Positions 5,584 to 6,727 of a stretch of 6,727 nt of DNA are shown here, in pieces. Both the position numbers and the translations under genes were made by a program. The stretch is taken from the NCBI GenBank assembly GCA_031266115.1, contig JAISBQ010000360.1, positions 1-6,727 of the forward strand, in the 5' to 3' direction. A model generated the notes under the pieces. That model was given only the letters and a program-made list of their open reading frames with translations. It was not told the DNA's origin and did not search any database. How positions within the stretch are numbered: the first letter of the stretch is position 1; each line of letters starts with the position of its first letter. The DNA is from Bifidobacteriaceae bacterium (lineage in GTDB: Bacteria > Actinomycetota > Actinomycetes > Actinomycetales > WQXJ01).

Positions 5584-5679
5584 CATAGCGGCAACGCCTG
5601 GGGTGACGTTAGCTTTGAGACCGAAGACCATACGAGAGAATGTCATCCAGTGCGATATTTGGACGCTGATTGGTGAAAC

Positions 5680-6727
5680 ATGAGTCACGACGCCCCGCCG
5701 GTCAACGGGTCGGCCCCGAGCCCCCGCGACCGGACTCGCGAAAGCGCCTATCTCCTCATTCGCGGGACACCCGGAATCACCAGGGCACAGCTTACCCAGC
5801 GCCTGGGTATCGTCCCCACCACCGTGAATGACGTGGTGCGCCGCCTGATCGAGGCCGGACGCGTGGTCGAATGCCGGCGGAACCCCGACCCCAGCGGTCA
5901 CCGCAGAGGAAGGCCGAGCGCCGGCCTGGAGGCCACCGTCGTCCCAGGCCATGTCGGGGGGATCGACTTCGGGCACCAGCACATCGCCGTAGCGATCGGT
6001 GACACCCGCGGGGTGGAGCTAGCTGAGCGCCACATCCTCGTCGAGGTCGACGCCGCAGTGGAACACGCCATGGATGTCGGCACGGCCTTGCTGCGCGAAC
6101 TCGCCGCCGAGACGGGGGTGGACCGTTTCGCGGCGGTGGCCGCTGGGGTGCCCCAGCCGATCGACCCGGACACTGGCCTCGTCGAATCACACCGCATTCG
6201 TTCGGGATGGGAGGGCCTCATCCCTGGAAATCTGCTCGAATCCCGCCTCGCTATGCCGGTCCGCGTTGAAAATGACGCCTCCCTTGGGGCACTCGCGGAA
6301 ATGCGAAGCGGCGCGGGCCAGGGAGTGGCCAACTTCCTGTACGTCAAAGTGTCCACCGGCGTTGGCGCCTCGATGGTGCTCGACGGCAGGGTGTTTCGCG
6401 GCTCTCACGGTCTGGCAGGCGAGATCGGACACATTGCCGTCGCCGACCATTCCGACAGGTGTCGTTGCGGGTCACGAGGGTGCCTCGAAACCGCCGTGTC
6501 CATCCCCGCCGTCTTCGACCATCTATCCAAGATGGGTATCAGCCCCGGACGCGCCGACGATTTCGACAAGCTCGTCACCGACCCCGTCCTGGACCGAATC
6601 CTGCGCGACAGCGGCCGGATCCTCGGCGATGTCCTGGCCTACATGAGCAACATGCTCGCCCCGTCCATGATCGTGGTCGGAGGATGGCTCGGCTCATTGG
6701 GCGGCGAACCGATCATCCGAGGCGCTC
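5680..6727 (+). CDS. ROK-family transcriptional regulator, 3' end outside the window
   Basis: At least 349 residues are present. Residues about 20-65 form a winged helix-turn-helix (ESAYLLIRGTPGITRAQLTQ onward, then RLGIVPTTVNDVVRRLIEAGRVVE), followed by a basic, Gly/Arg-rich linker. From about 92 the ROK fold begins: GGIDFGHQHIAVAIGD (93-108), VENDASLGALAE (196-207) with the Asp at 199, VKVSTGVGASMVLDG (222-236), GLAGEIGH (244-251), and the zinc-binding CRCGSRGCLE (261-270; H251, C261, C263, C268). The first phosphate-binding loop has GHQH where ROK sugar kinases have GGTK, so this is most likely a NagC/XylR-type sugar-responsive regulator rather than a kinase. The start is firm: an in-frame TGA at 5674-5676 lies just before ATG 5680. 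Only a weak GGTGA precedes it. The effector and target genes are not visible; its natural targets may include the divergent region itself or genes beyond the window. Confidence 0.92.
   Translation, partial: MSHDAPPVNGSAPSPRDRTRESAYLLIRGTPGITRAQLTQRLGIVPTTVNDVVRRLIEAGRVVECRRNPDPSGHRRGRPSAGLEATVVPGHVGGIDFGHQHIAVAIGDTRGVELAERHILVEVDAAVEHAMDVGTALLRELAAETGVDRFAAVAAGVPQPIDPDTGLVESHRIRSGWEGLIPGNLLESRLAMPVRVENDASLGALAEMRSGAGQGVANFLYVKVSTGVGASMVLDGRVFRGSHGLAGEIGHIAVADHSDRCRCGSRGCLETAVSIPAVFDHLSKMGISPGRADDFDKLVTDPVLDRILRDSGRILGDVLAYMSNMLAPSMIVVGGWLGSLGGEPIIRGA

Larger units (their letters stand above)
5315..5679. other. Divergent intergenic control region between purH and the ROK gene
   Basis: These 365 bp contain no convincing gene. 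The half next to purH is GC-rich and carries hairpin-forming sequence. From about 5430 onward it becomes AT-richer and holds the promoter-like and repeat elements listed separately. Both genes read outward from it, so each would have a leader: roughly 90 nt for the ROK gene, and up to about 200 nt for purH if it starts near the GTATAC element. A further small hairpin (5410-5423, GCGCC/GGCGC, 4-nt loop) lies in the purH leader. Confidence 0.6.

Overview
This GC-rich window reads like an actinomycete chromosome. The start codons are often GTG, the third codon positions are G/C-rich, and the core enzymes (LDH-like malate dehydrogenase, type II NADP-isocitrate dehydrogenase, PurH) are actinobacterial in style. 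I cannot fix the genus from sequence alone. Six genes are supported, with one running off each end of the window.

Left part (1-1094, plus strand): a compact accessory cassette. It holds the 3' part of a DUF4417-family gene, then a 109-residue protein with an MGGRG...SSG N-terminus and a toxin-like C-terminal domain, then a 76-residue CPCC-type cysteine-rich protein. The genes are 2 bp apart and then overlap by 17 bp, so they are almost certainly co-translated. The layout resembles phage or integrative-element cargo, or an orphan toxin/immunity pair, inserted beside housekeeping genes. This is the least conventional part of the window. A 254-bp gap (1095-1348) follows, with GC-rich hairpins where the cassette and icd transcripts converge.

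Middle (1349-5314, minus strand): reading in the direction of transcription, purH (last two steps of IMP synthesis), then mdh, then icd. mdh and icd are 34 bp apart and look like one TCA-cycle operon. purH lies 143 bp upstream on the same strand, and the gap between purH and mdh carries a GC-rich inverted repeat. The icd start is best placed 9 bp inside the longest ORF, because the longer start codon overlaps the Shine-Dalgarno sequence.

Right part (5315-6727): a 365-bp, locally AT-richer divergent control region separates purH from a plus-strand ROK-family transcriptional regulator that is cut by the window end. The region holds a plausible sigma-70-type promoter for the ROK gene, two tandem copies of an octamer at exactly 10-bp period, a 10-bp ATCGATCGAT palindrome, and potential alternative hairpins plus a palindrome over the weak purH ribosome-binding site. 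No purN, tRNA, rRNA, IS element or CRISPR was seen.
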